Of a DNA stretch of 64,000 nt, positions 1 to 15,000 are shown one piece after another (positions within the stretch are counted from its first letter, which is position 1; every line of letters begins with the position of its first letter). Position numbers and translations under genes: made by a program. Where the stretch lies: positions 1 through 64,000 of the forward strand of contig CALZFC010000288.1 in NCBI GenBank assembly GCA_945643635.1, given 5' to 3'. Source of the DNA: Allodiplogaster sudhausi. Its lineage: Eukaryota; Nematoda; Chromadorea; Rhabditida; Diplogasteridae. The notes below the pieces were generated by a model. It was given only the letters and a program-made list of their open reading frames with translations, was not told the DNA's origin and searched no databases.

Positions 1-3000
1 TGTTCTACGCAAAATTAGTGATCATTTACCTCCACAATACATGCCGATTTCAACAGTTTAATTCGCTTTTGGCCACTCAGAAGATGAACATGAAATTCTG
101 ATTTAACCAGGTTATTGGCCTCGTTTCGGCTTCATTCTTGTAGTAGGAATCTAAAAAATTTCCTGGTGGATTCTAGGCCCTATCAACTGTCCATACAAAT
201 TTCACGTCGATTGAACAAAATTTTTGACGACCTCGACTACGCCGCTGATGGTCATAACTTCCGAAGGTTATAAATCAGCAAAATAAACATTTTATATTTG
301 AGTACAATGACTGTATGTATTATAGGCTTGTTCTACGCAAAATTAGTGATCATTTACCTCCACAATACATGCCGATTTCAAACAGTTTAATTCGCTTTTG
401 GCCACTCAGAAGATGAACATGAAATTCTGATTTAACCAGGTATTGGCCTCGTTTCGGCTTCATTCTTGTAGTAGGAATCTAAATTTTTCCTGGTGGATTC
501 TAGGCCCCATCGACTGTGAATAAAAATTTCACGTCGATTGAACAAATTTTTGACGACTCGACTACGCCGCTGATGGTCATAACTTCCGAAGGCTATAAAT
601 CAACAAAATAAACATTTTATATTTGAGTACAATGACTGTATGTATTATAGGCTTGTTCTACGCAAAATAGTGATCATTTACCTCCCAATACATGCCGATT
701 TCAAACAGTTTAATTCGCTTTTGGCCACTGAGAAGATGAACATGAAATTCTGATTTAACCAGGTTATTGGCCTCGTTTCGGCTTCATTCTTGTAGTAGGA
801 ATCTAAATTTTCCTGGTGGATTCTAGGCCCCTATCGACTGTCCATACAAAATTTCACGTCGATTGAACAAAATTTTGACGACCTCGACTACGCCGCTGAT
901 GGTCATAACTTCCGAAGGCTATAAATCACAGCAAAATAAACATTTATATTTGAGTACAATGACTGTATGTATTATAGGCTTGTTCTACGCAAAATTAGTG
1001 ATCATTTACCTTCCACAATACATGCCGAGTTTAAAACAGTTTAATTCGCTTTTGGCCACTCAGAAGATGAACATGAAATTCTGATTTAACCAGGTTATTG
1101 GCCTCGTTTCGGCTTCATTCTTGTAGTAGGAATCTAAAAATTTCCTGGGGATTCTAGGCCCCTATCGACTGTGAATACAAAATTTCACGTCGATTGAACA
1201 AATTTTTGACGACCTCGACTACGCCGCTGATGGTCATAACTCCGAAGGCTATAAATCAGCAAAATAAACATTTTATATTTGAGTACAATGACTGTATGTA
1301 TTATAGGCTTGTTCTACGCAAAATTAGCGATCATTTACCTACTCAATACATGCCGATTTCAAACAGTTTAATTCGCTTTGGCCACTCAGAAGATGAACAT
1401 GAAATTCTGATTTAACCAGGTTATTGGCCTCGTTTCGGCTTCATTCCTTGTAGTAGGAATCTAAAAAAATTTCCTGGTGGATTCTAGGCCCCTATCAACT
1501 GTCCATACAAAATTTCACGTCGATTGAACAAAATTTTTGACGACCTCGACTACGCCGCTGATGGTCATAACTTCCGAAGGCTATAAATCAACAAAATAAA
1601 CATTTTATATTTGAGTACAATGACTGTATGTATTATAGGCTTGTTCTACGCAAAATTAGTGATCATTTACCTACACAATACATGCCGATTTCAAACAGTT
1701 TAATTCGCTTTTGGCCACTCAGAAGATGAACATGAAATTCTGATTTAATCAGGTTATTGGCCTCGTTTCGGCTTCATTCTTGTAGTAGGAATCTAAAATT
1801 TTCCTGGTGGATTCTAGGCCCCTATCGACTGTGAATACAAAATTTCACGTCGATTGAACAAAATTTTTGACGACCTCGACTACGCCGCTGATGGTCATAA
1901 CTTCCGAAGGCTATAAATCAGCAAAATAAACATTTTATATTTGAGTACAATGACTGTATGTATTATAGGCTTGTTCTACGCAAAATTAGTGATCATTTAC
2001 CTCCACAATACATGCCGATTTCAAACAGTTTAATTCGCTTTTGGCCACTCAGAAGATGAACATGAAATTCTGATTTATTCAGGTTATTGGCCTCGTTTCG
2101 GCTTCATTCTTGTAGTAGGAATCTGAAATTTTCCTGGTGGATTCTAGGCCCCTATCGAGTCCAACAAAATTTCACGTCGATTGAACAAATTTTGACGACC
2201 TCGACTACGCCGCTGATGGTCATAACTTCCGAAGGCTATAAATCAGAAAATAAACATTTTATATTTGAGTACAATGACTGTATGTATTATAGGCTTGTTC
2301 TACGCAAAATTAGTGATCATTTACCTCCACAATACATGCCGATTTCAAACAGTTTAATTCGCTTTGGCCACTGAGAAGATGAACATGAAATTCTGATTTA
2401 ACCAGGTTTTTGGCCTCGTTCGGCTTCATTCTTGTAGTAGGAATCTAAACTTTTCCTGGGTGAATTCTAGGCCCCTATCGACTGAGAATACAAAATTTCA
2501 CGTCGATTGAACAAAAATTTTGACGACCTCGACTACGCCGCTGATGGTCATAACTTCCGAAGGCTATAAATCAGCAAAATAAAACTTTTATATTTGAGTA
2601 CAATGACTGTATGTATTATAGGCTTGTTCTACGCAAAATTAGTGATCATTTACTCCACAATACATGCCGAGTTGAACAGTTTAATTCGCTTTTGGCTACT
2701 CAGAAGGTGAACATGAAATTCTGATTTAACCAGGTTATTGGCCTCGTTTCGGCTTCATTCTTGTAGTAGGAATCTAAACTTTTCCTGGGGATTCTAGGCC
2801 CCTATCGACTGTGAATACAAAATTTCACGTCGATTGAACAAAATTTTGACGACCTCGACTACGCCGCTGATGGTCATAACTTCCGAAGGCTATAAATCAG
2901 CAAAATAAACATTTTATATTTGAGTACAATGACTGTATGTATTATAGGCTTGTTCTACGCAAAATTAGTGATCATTTACCTCCACAATACATGCCGATTT

Positions 3001-6000
3001 CAAACAGTTTAATTCGCTTTTGGCCACTCAGAAGATGAACATGAAATTCTGATTTAACCAGGTTATTGGCCTCGTTTCGGCTTCATTCTTGTAGTAGGAA
3101 TCTAAAAAATTTTCCTGGTGGATTCTAGGCCCCTATCAACTGTCCATACAAAATTTCACGTCGATTGAACAAAATTTTTGACGACCTCGACTACGCCGCT
3201 GATGGTCATAACTTCCGAAGGCTATAAATCACAAAATAAACATTTTATATTTGAGTACAATGACTGTATGTATTATAGGCTTGTTCTACGCAAAATTAGT
3301 GATCATTTACCTACACAATACATGCCGATTTCAAACAGTTTAATTCGCTTTTGGCCACTCAGAAGATGAACATGAAATTCTGATTTAATCAGGTTATTGG
3401 CCTCGTTTCGGCTTCATTCTTGTAGTAGGAATCTAAATTTTCCTGGTGGATTCTAGGCCCCTATCGACTGTGAATACAAATTTCACGTCGATTGAACAAA
3501 ATTTTTGACGACCTCGACTACGCCGCTGATGGTCATAACTTCCGAAGGCTATAAATCAGTAAAATAAACATTTTATATTTGAGTACAATGACTGTATGTA
3601 TTATAGGCTTGTTCTACGCAAAATTAGTGATCATTTACCTCCACAATACATGCCGAGTTTGAACAGTTTAATTCGCTTTTGGCCACTGAGAAGATGAACA
3701 TGAAATTCTGATTTAACCAGGTTATTGGCCTCGTTTCGGCTTCATTCTTGTAGTAGGAATCTAAACTTTTCCTGGCTGATTCTAGGCCCCTATCGACTGT
3801 GAATACAAAATTTCACGTCGATTGAACAAAATTTTTGACGACCTCGACTACGCCGCTGATGGTCATAACTTCCGAAGGCTATAAATCAACAAAATAAACA
3901 TTTATATTTGAGTACAATGACTGTATGTATTATAGGCTTGTTCTACGCAAAATTAGTGATCATTTACCTACTCAATACATGCCGATTTCAAACAGTTTAA
4001 TTCGCTTTTGGCCACTCAGAAGATGAACATGAAATTCTGATTTAATCAGGTTATTGGCCTCGTTTCGGCTTCATTCCTTGTAGTAGGAATCTAAAATTTT
4101 TCCTGGTGGATTCTAGGCCCCTATCGACTGTGAATACAAAATTTCACGTCGATTGAACAAATTTTTGACGACCTCGACTACGCCGCTGATGGTCATAACT
4201 TCCGAAGGCTATAAATCAACAAAATAAACATTTTATATTTGAGTACAATGACTGTATGTATTATAGGCTTGTTCTACGCAAAATTAGTGATCATTTACCT
4301 ACCAATACATGCCGATTTCAAACAGTTTAATTCGCTTTTGGCCACTCAGAAGATGAACATGAAATTCTGATTTATTCAGGTTATTGGCCTCGTTTCGGCT
4401 TCATTCTTGTAGTAGGAATCTGAAATTTTCCTGGTGGATTCTAGGCCCCTATAGATTGTCCAAAAAATTTCACGTCGATTGAACAAAATTTTTGACGACC
4501 TCGACTACGCCGCTGATGGTCATAACTTCCGAAGGCTATAAATCAGAAAATAAACATTTTATATTTGAGTACAATGACTGTATGTATTATAGGCTTGTTC
4601 TACGCAAAATTAGTGATCATTTACCTCCACAATACATGCCGATTTCAAACAGTTTAATTCGCTTTTGGCCACTGAGAAGATGAACATGAAATTCTGATTT
4701 AACCAGGTTTTTGGCCTCGTTTCGGCTTCATTCTTGTAGTAGGAATCTAAACTTTTCCTGGGTATTCTAGGCCCCTATCGACTGAGAATACAAAATTTCA
4801 CGTCGATTGAACAAATTTTTGACGACCTCGACTACGCCGCTGATGGTCATAACTTCCGAAGGCTATAAATCAGCAAAATAAACACTTTATATTTGAGTAC
4901 AATGACTGTATGTATTATAGGCTTGTTCTACGCAAAATTAGTGATCATTTACCTCCACAATACATGCCGAGTTTGAACAGTTTAATTCGCTTTTGGCTAC
5001 TCAGAAGATGAACATGAAATTCTGATTTAACCAGGTTATTGGCCTCGTTTCGGCTTCATTCTTGTAGTAGGAATCTAAACTTTTCCTGGTGGATTCTAGG
5101 CCCCTATCGACTGTGAATACAAAATTTCACGTCGATTGAACAAAATTTTTGACGACCTCGACTACGCCGCTGATGGTCATAACTTCCGAAGGCTATAAAT
5201 CAGCAAAATAAACATTTTATTTTTGAGTACAATGACTGTATGTATTATAGGCTTGTTCTACGCAAAATTAGTGATCATTTACCTACACAATACATGCCGA
5301 TTTCAAACAGTTTAATTCGCTTTTGGCCACTCAGAAGATGAACATGAAATTCTGATTTATTCAGGTTATTGGCCTCGTTTCGGCTTCATTCTTGTAGTAG
5401 GAATCTGAAATTTTCCTGGTGGATTCTAGGCCCCTATAGATTGTCCAACAAAATTTCACGTCGATTGAACAAAATTTTTGACGACCTCGACTACGCCGCG
5501 GATGGTCATAACTTCCGAAGGCTATAAATCAGAAAATAAACATTTTATATTTGAGTACAATGACTGTATGTATTATAGGCTTGTTCTACGCAAAATTAGT
5601 GATCATTTACCTCCACAATACATGCCGATTTCAAACAGTTTAATTCGCTTTTGGCCACTGAGAAGATGAACATGAAATTCTGATTTAACCAGGTTTTTGG
5701 CCTCGTTTCGGCTTCATTCTTGTAGTAGGAATCTAAACTTTTCCTGGTAATTCTAGGCCCCTATCGACTGAGAATACAAAATTTCACGTCGATTGAACAA
5801 AATTTTTGACGACCTCGACTACGCCGCTGATGGTCATAACTTCCGAAGGCTATAAATCAGCAAAATAAACACTTTATATTTGAGTACAATGACTGTATGT
5901 ATTATAGGCTTGTTCTACGCAAAATTAGTGATCATTTACCTCCACAATACATGCCGAGTTTGAACAGTTTAATTCGCTTTTGGCTACTCAGAAGGTGAAC

Positions 6001-9000
6001 ATGAAATTCTGATTTAACCAGGTTATTGGCCTCGTTTCGGCTTCATTCTTGTAGTAGGAATCTAAACTTTTCCTGGGGGATTCTAGGCCCCTATCGACTG
6101 TGAATACAAAATTTCACGTCGATTGAACAAAATTTTTGACGACCTCGACTACGCCGCTGATGGTCATAACTTCCGAAGGCTATAAATCAGCAAATAAACA
6201 TTTTATTTTGAGTACAATGACTGTATGTATTATAGGCTTGTTCTACGCAAAATTAGTGATCATTTACCTCCACAATACATGCCGATTTCAAACAGTTTAA
6301 TTCGCTTTGGCCACTCAGAAGATGAACATGAAATTCTGATTTAACCAGGTTATGGCCTCGTTTCGGCTTCATTCTTGTAGTAGGAATCTAAAAAATTTTC
6401 CTGGTGGATTCTAGGCCCCTATCAACTGTCCATACAAAATTTCACGTCGATTGAACAATATTTTTGACGACCTCGACTAAGCCGCTGATGGTCATAACTT
6501 CCGAAGGCTATAAATCAACAAAATAAACATTTTATATTTGAGTACAATGACTGTATGTATTATAGGCTTGTTCTACGCAAAATTAGCGATCATTTACCTA
6601 CTCAATACATGCCGATTTCAAACAGTTTAATTCGCTTTTGGCCACTCAGAAGATGAACATGAAATTCTGATTTAATCAGGTTATTGGCCTCGTTTCGGCT
6701 TCATTCCTTGTAGTAGGAATCTAAAATTTTTCCTGGTGGATTCTAGGCCCCTATCGACTGTGAATACAAAATTTCACGTCGATTGAACAAATTTTTGACG
6801 ACCTCGACTACGCCGCTGATGGTCATAACTTCCGAAGGCTATAAATCAGCAAATAAACACTTTATATTTGAGTACAATGACTGTATGTATTATAGGCTTG
6901 TTCTACGCAAAATTAGTGATCATTTACCTCCACAATACATGCCGATTTTGAACAGTTTAATTCGCTTTTGGCCACTCAGAAGATGAACATGAAATTCTGA
7001 TTTAACCAGGTTATTGGCCTCGTTTCGGCTTCATTCTTGTAGTAGGAATCTAAACTTTTCCTGGGGATTCTAGGCCCCTATCGACTGTGAATACAAAATT
7101 TCACGTCGATTGAACAAAATTTTTGACGACCTCGACTACGCCGCTGATGGTCATAACTTCCGAAGGCTATAAATCAGCAAAATAAACATTTTATTTTTGA
7201 GTACAATGACTGTATGTATTATAGGCTTGTTCTACGCAAAATTAGTGATCATTTACCTCCACAATACATGCCGATTTCAAACAGTTTTATTCGCTTTGGC
7301 CACTCAGAAGATGAACATGAAATTCTGATTTAACCAGGTTATTGGCCTCGTTTCGGCTTCATTCTTGTAGTAGGAATCTAAAAAATTTTCCTGGTGGATT
7401 CTAGGCCCCTATCAACTGTCCATACAAAATTTCACGTCGATTGAACAAATTTTTGACGACCTCGACTACGCCGCTGATGGTCATAACTTCCGAAGGCTAT
7501 AAATCACAAAATAAACATTTTATATTTGAGTACAATGACTGTATGTATTATAGGCTTGTTCTACGCAAAATTAGTGATCATTTACCTACTCAATACATGC
7601 CGATTTCAAACAGTTTAATTCGCTTTTGGCCACTCAGAAGATGAACATGAAATTCTGATTTAATCAGGTTATTGGCCTCATTTCGGCTTCATTCTTGTAG
7701 TAGGAATCTAAAATTTTTCCTGGTGGATTCTAGGCCCCTATCGACTGTGAATACATAATTTCACGTCGATTGAACAAAATTTTGACGACCTCGACTACGC
7801 CGCTGATGGTCATAACTTCCGAAGGCTATAAATCAACAAAATAAACATTTTATATTTGAGTACAATGACTGTATGTATTATAGGCTTGTTCTACGCAAAA
7901 TTAGTGATCATTTACCTCCACAATACATGCCGAGTTTGAACAGTTTAATTCGCTTTTGGCCACTGAGAAGATGAACATGAAATTCTGATTTAACCAGGTT
8001 ATTGGCCTCGTTTCGGCTTCATTCTTGTAGTAGGAATCTAAACTTTTCCTGGTGATTCTAGGCCCCTATCGACTGTGAATACAAAATTTCACGTCGATTG
8101 AACAAAATTTTTGACGACCTCGACTACGCCGCTGATGGTCATAACTTCCGAAGGCTATAAATCAGCAAAATAAACATTTTATATTTGAGTACAATGACTG
8201 TATGTATTATAGGCTTGTTCTACGCAAAATTAGTGATCATTTACCTCCACAATACATGCCGATTTCAAACAGTTTAATTCGCTTTTGGCCACTGAGAAGA
8301 TGAACATGAAATTCTGATTTAACCAGGTTTTTGGCCTCGTTTCGGCTTCATTCTTGTAGTAGGAATCTAAACTTTTCCTGGTAATTCTAGGCCCCTATCG
8401 ACTGAGAATACAAAATTTCACGTCGATTGAACAAAATTTTTGACGACCTCGACTACGCCGCTGATGGTCATAACTTCCGAAGGCTATAAATCAACAAAAT
8501 AAACATTTTATATTTGAGTACAATGACTGTATGTATTATAGGCTTGTTCTACGCAAAATTAGCGATCATTTACCTACTCAATACATGCCGATTTCGAACA
8601 GTTTAATTCGCTTTTGGCCACTCAGAAGATGAACATGAAATTCTGATTTAATCAGGTTATTGGCCTCGTTTCGGCTTCATTCTTGTAGTAGGAATCTAAA
8701 ATTTTCCTGGTGGATTCTAGGCCCCTATCGACTGTGAATACAAATTTCACGTCGATTGAACAAAATTTTTGACGACCTCGACTACGCCGCTGATGGTCAT
8801 AACTTCCGAAGGCTATAAATCAGTAAAATAAACATTTTATATTTGAGTACAATGACTGTATGTATTATAGGCTTGTTCTACGCAAAATTAGTGATCATTT
8901 ACCTCCACAATACATGCCGAGTTTCAACAGTTTAATTCGCTTTTGGCCACTCAGAAGATGAACATGAAATTCTGATTTAATAAGGTTATTGGCCTCGTTT

Positions 9001-12000
9001 CGGCTTCATTCTTGTAGTAGGAATCTAAATTTTTCTGGTGGATTCTAGGCCCCTATAGATTGTCCAACAAAATTTCACGTCGATTGAACAAAATTTTTGA
9101 CGACCTCGACTACGCCGCTGATGGTCATAACTTCCGAAGGCTATAAATCAGAAAATAAACATTTTATATTTGAGTACAATGACTGTATGTATTATAGGCT
9201 TGTTCTACGCAAAATTAGTGATCATTTACCTCCACAATACATGCCGATTTCAAACAGTTTAATTCGCTTTTGGCCACTGAGAAGATGAACATGAAATTCT
9301 GATTTAACCAGGTTTTTGGCCTCGTTTCGGCTTCATTCTTGTAGTAGGAATCTAAACTTTTCCTGGTGGATTCTAGGCCCCTATCGACTGAGAATACAAA
9401 ATTTCACGTCGATTGAACAAAATTTTTGACGACCTCGACTACGCCGCTGATGGTCATAACTTCCGAAGGCTATAAATCAGTAAAATAAACATTTTATATT
9501 TGAGTACAATGACTGTATGTATTATAGGCTTGTTCTACGCAAAATTAGTGATCATTTACCTAACAATACATGCCGATTTCAAACAGTTTAATTCGCTTTT
9601 GGCCACTCAGAAGATGAACATGAAATTCTGATTTAATCAGGTTATTGGCCTCGTTTCGGCTTCATTCTTGTAGTAGGAATCTAAAATTTTTCCTGGTGGA
9701 TTCTAGGCCCCTATCGACTGTGAATACATAATTTCACGTCGATTGAACAAAATTTTTGACGACCTCGACTACGCCGCTGATGGTCATAACTTCCGAAGGC
9801 TATAAATCAGTAAAATAAACATTTTATATTTGAGTACAATGACTGTATGTATTATAGGCTTGTTCTACGCAAAATTAGTGATCATTTACCTAAACAATAC
9901 ATGCCGATTTCAAACAGTTTAATTCGCTTTTGGCCACTCAGAAGATGAACATGAAATTCTGATTTATTCAGGTTATTGGCATCGTTTCGGCTTCATTCTT
10001 GTAGTAGGAATCTGAAATTTTCCTGGTGGATTCTAGGCCCCTATAGATTGTCCAACAAAATTTCACGTCGATTGAACAAATTTTTGACGACCTCGACTAC
10101 GCCGCTGATGGTCATAACTTCCGAAGGCTATAAATCAGAAAAATAAACATTTTATATTTGAGTACAATGACTGTATGTATTATAGGCTTGTTCTACGCAA
10201 AATTAGTGATCATTTACCTCCACAATACATGCCGATTTCAAACAGTTTAATTCGCTTTTGGCCACTGAGAAGATGAACATGAAATTCTGATTTAACCAGG
10301 TTTTTGGCCTCGTTTCGGCTTCATTCTTGTAGTAGGAATCTAAACTTTTCCTGGGTAATTCTAGGCCCCTATCGACTGAGAATACAAAATTTCACGTCGA
10401 TTGAACAAAATTTTTGACGACCTCGACTACGCCGCTGATGGTCATAACTTCCGAAGGCTATAAATCAGCAAAATAAACACTTTATATTTGAGTACAATGA
10501 CTGTATGTATTATAGGCTTGTTCTACGCAAAATTAGTGATCATTTACCTCCACAATACATGCCGAGTTTGAACAGTTTAATTCGCTTTTGGCTACTCAGA
10601 AGGTGAACATGAAATTCTGATTTAACCAGGTTATTGGCCTCGTTTCGGCTTCATTCTTGTAGTAGGAATCTAAACTTTTCCTGGGGATTCTAGGCCCCTA
10701 TCGACTGTGAATACAAAATTTCACGTCGATTGAACAAAATTTTTGACGACCTCGACTACGCCGCTGATGGTCATAACTTCCGAAGGCTATAAATCAGCAA
10801 AATAAACATTTTATTTTTGAGTACAATGACTGTATGTATTATAGGCTTGTTCTACGCAAAATTAGTGATCATTTACCTCCACAATACATGCCGATTTCAA
10901 ACAGTTTTATTCGCTGTTGGCCACTCAGAAGATGAACATGAAATTCTGATTTAACCAGGTTATTGGCCTCGTTTCGGCTTCATTCTTGTAGTAGGAATCT
11001 AAAAAATTTTCCTGGTGGATTCTAGGCCCCTATCAACTGTCCATACAAAATTTCACGTCGATTGAACAATATTTTTGACGACCTCGACTAAGCCGCTGAT
11101 GGTCATAACTTCCGAAGGCTATAAATCAACAAAATAAACATTTTATATTTGAGTACAATGACTGTATGTATTATAGGCTTGTTCTACGCAAAATTAGCGA
11201 TCATTTACCTACTCAATACATGCCGATTTCAAACAGTTTAATTCGCTTTTGGCCACTCAGAAGATGAACATGAAATTCTGATTTAATCAGGTTATTGGCC
11301 TCATTTCGGCTTCATTCCTTGTAGTAGGAATCTAAAATTTTTCCTGGTGGATTCTAGGCCCCTATCGACTGTGAATACATAATTTCACGTCGATTGAACA
11401 AAATTTTGACGACCTCGACTACGCCGCTGATGGTCATAACTTCCGAAGGCTATAAATCAGTAAAATAAACATTTTATATTTGAGTACAATGACTGTATGT
11501 ATTATAGGCTTGTTCTACGCAAAATTAGTGATCATTTACCTCCACAATACATGCCGATTTGAACAGTTTAATTCGCTTTTGGCCACTGAGAAGGTGAACA
11601 TGAAATTCTGATTTAACCAGGTTATTGGCCTCGTTTCGGCTTCATTCTTGTAGTAGGAATCTAAACTTTTCCTGGCTGATTCTAGGCCCCTATCGACTGT
11701 GAATACAAAATTTCACGTCGATTGAACAAAATTTTTGACGACCTCGACTACGCCGCTGATGGTCATAACTTCCGAAGGCTATAAATCAGCAAAATAAACA
11801 TTTTATATTTGAGTACAATGACTGTATGTATTATAGGCTTGTTCTACGCAAAATTAGTGATCATTTACCTCCACAATACATGCCGATTTCAAACAGTTTA
11901 ATTCGCATTTGGCCACTGAGAAGATGAACATGAAATTCTGATTTAACCAGGTTTTTGGCCTCGTTTCGGCTTCATTCTTGTAGTAGGAATCTAAACTTTT

Positions 12001-15000
12001 CCTGGGTAATTCTAGGCCCCTATCGACTGAGAATACAAAATTTCACGTCGATTGAACAAAATTTTTGACGACCTCGACTACGCCGCTGATGGTCATAACT
12101 TCCGAAGGCTATAAATCAGCAAAATAAACACTTTATATTTGAGTACAATGACTGTATGTATTATAGGCTTGTTCTACGCAAAATTAGTGATCATTTACCT
12201 CCACAATACATGCCGAGTTTGAACAGTTTAATTCGCTTTTGGCTACTCAGAAGGTGAACATGAAATTCTGATTTAACCAGGTTATTGGCCTCGTTTCGGC
12301 TTCATTCTTGTAGTAGGAATCTAAACTTTTCCTGGGGGATTCTAGGCCCCTATCGACTGTGAATACAAAATTTCACGTCGATTGAACAAAATTTTTGACG
12401 ACCTCGACTACGCCGCTAATGGTCATAACTTCCGAAGGCTATAAATCAGCAAAATAAACATTTTATTTTTGAGTACAATGACTGTATGTATTATAGGCTT
12501 GTTCTACGCAAAATTAGTGATCATTTACCTCCACAATACATGCCGATTTCAAACAGTTTTATTCGCTGTTGGCCACTCAGAAGATGAACATGAAATTCTG
12601 ATTTAACCAGGTTATTGGCCTCGTTTCGGCTTCATTCTTGTAGTAGGAATCTAAAAAATTTTCCTGGTGGATTCTAGGCCCCTATCAACTGTCCATACAA
12701 AATTTCACGTCGATTGAACAATATTTTTGACGACCTCGACTAAGCCGCTGATGGTCATAACTTCCGAAGGCTATAAATCAACAAAATAAACATTTTATAT
12801 TCGAGTACAATGACTGTATGTATTATAGGCTTGTTCTACGCAAAATTAGCGATCATTTACCTACTCAATACATGCCGATTTCAAACAGTTTAATTCGCTT
12901 TTGGCCACTCAGAAGATGAACATGAAATTCTGATTTAATCAGGTTATTGGCCTCATTTCGGCTTCATTCCTTGTAGTAGGAATCTAAAATTTTTCCTGGT
13001 GGATTCTAGGCCCCTATCGACTGTGAATACATAATTTCACGTCGATTGAACAAAATTTTTGACGACCTCGACTACGCCGCTGATGGTCATAACTTCCGAA
13101 GGCTATAAATCAGTAAAATAAACATTTTATATTTGAGTACAATGACTGTATGTATTATAGGCTTGTTCTACGCAAAATTAGTGATCATTTACCTCCACAA
13201 TACATGCCGAGTTTGAACAGTTTAATTCGCTTTTGGCCACTGAGAAGGTGAACATGAAATTCTGATTTAACCAGGTTATTGGCCTCGTTTCGGCTTCATT
13301 CTTGTAGTAGGAATCTAAACTTTTCCTGGCTGATTCTAGGCCCCTATCGACTGTGAATACAAAATTTCACGTCGATTGAACAAAATTTTTGACGACCTCG
13401 ACTACGCCGCTGATGGTCATAACTTCCGAAGGCTATAAATCAGCAAAATAAACATTTTATATTTGAGTACAATGACTGTATGTATTATAGGCTTGTTCTA
13501 CGCAAAATTAGTGATCATTTACCTCCACAATACATGCCGATTTCAAACAGTTTAATTCGCATTTGGCCACTGAGAAGATGAACATGAAATTCTGATTTAA
13601 CCAGGTTTTTGGCCTCGTTTCGGCTTCATTCTTGTAGTAGGAATCTAAACTTTTCCTGGGTAATTCTAGGCCCCTATCGACTGAGAATACAAAATTTCAC
13701 GTCGATTGAACAAAATTTTTGACGACCTCGACTACGCCGCTGATGGTCATAACTTCCGAAGGCTATAAATCAACAAAATAAACATTTTATATTTGAGTAC
13801 AATGACTGTATGTATTATAGGCTTGTTCTACGCAAAATTAGCGATCATTTACCTACTCAATACATGCCGATTTCGAACAGTTTAATTCGCTTTTGGCCAC
13901 TCAGAAGATGAACATGAAATTCTGATTTAATCAGGTTATTGGCCTCATTTCGGCTTCATTCCTTGTAGTAGGAATCTAAAATTTTTCCTGGTGGATTCTA
14001 GGCCCCTATCGACTGTGAATACATAATTTCACGTCGATTGAACAAAATTTTTGACGACCTCGACTACGCCGCTGATGGTCATAACTTCCGAAGGCTATAA
14101 ATCAGTAAAATAAACATTTTATATTTGAGTACAATGACTGTATGTATTATAGGCTTGTTCTACGCAAAATTAGTGATCATTTACCTCCACAATACATGCC
14201 GATTTGAACAGTTTAATTCGCTTTTGGCCACTGAGAAGATGAACATGAAATTCTGATTTAACCAGGTTTTTGGCCTCGTTTCGGCTTCATTCTTGTAGTA
14301 GGAATCTAAACTTTTCCTGGGTAATTCTAGGCCCCTATCGACTGAGAATACAAAATTTCACGTCGATTGAACAAAATTTTTGACGACCTCGACTACGCCG
14401 CTGATGGTCATAACTTCCGAAGGCTATAAATCAACAAAATAAACATTTTATATTTGAGTACAATGACTGTATGTATTATAGGCTTGTTCTACGCAAAATT
14501 AGCGATCATTTACCTACTCAATACATGCCGATTTCAAACAGTTTAATTCGCTTTTGGCCACTCAGAAGATGAACATGAAATTCTGATTTAATCAGGTTAT
14601 TGGCCTCATTTCGGCTTCATTCCTTGTAGTAGGAATCTAAAATTTTCCTGGTGGATTCTAGGCCCCTATCGACTGTGAATACATAATTTCACGTCGATTG
14701 AACAAAATTTTTGACGACCTCGACTACGCCGCTGATGGTCATAACTTCCGAAGGCTATAAATCAGTAAAATAAACATTTTATATTTGAGTACAATGACTG
14801 TATGTATTATAGGCTTGTTCTACGCAAAATTAGTGATCATTTACCTAAACAATACATGCCGATTTCAAACAGTTTAATTCGCTTTTGGCCACTCAGAAGA
14901 TGAACATGAAATTCTGATTTATTCAGGTTATTGGCATCGTTTCGGCTTCATTCTTGTAGTAGGAATCTGAAATTTTCCTGGTGGATTCTAGGCCCCTATA

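Noticed and set aside
863..9288. Repeated 60-95-codon open frames (MTTSTTPLMVITSEGYKS and variants) in the satellite
   Set aside because: They recur because the DNA repeats, are broken by single-base indels in most monomers, and have no domain or codon pattern of a gene.
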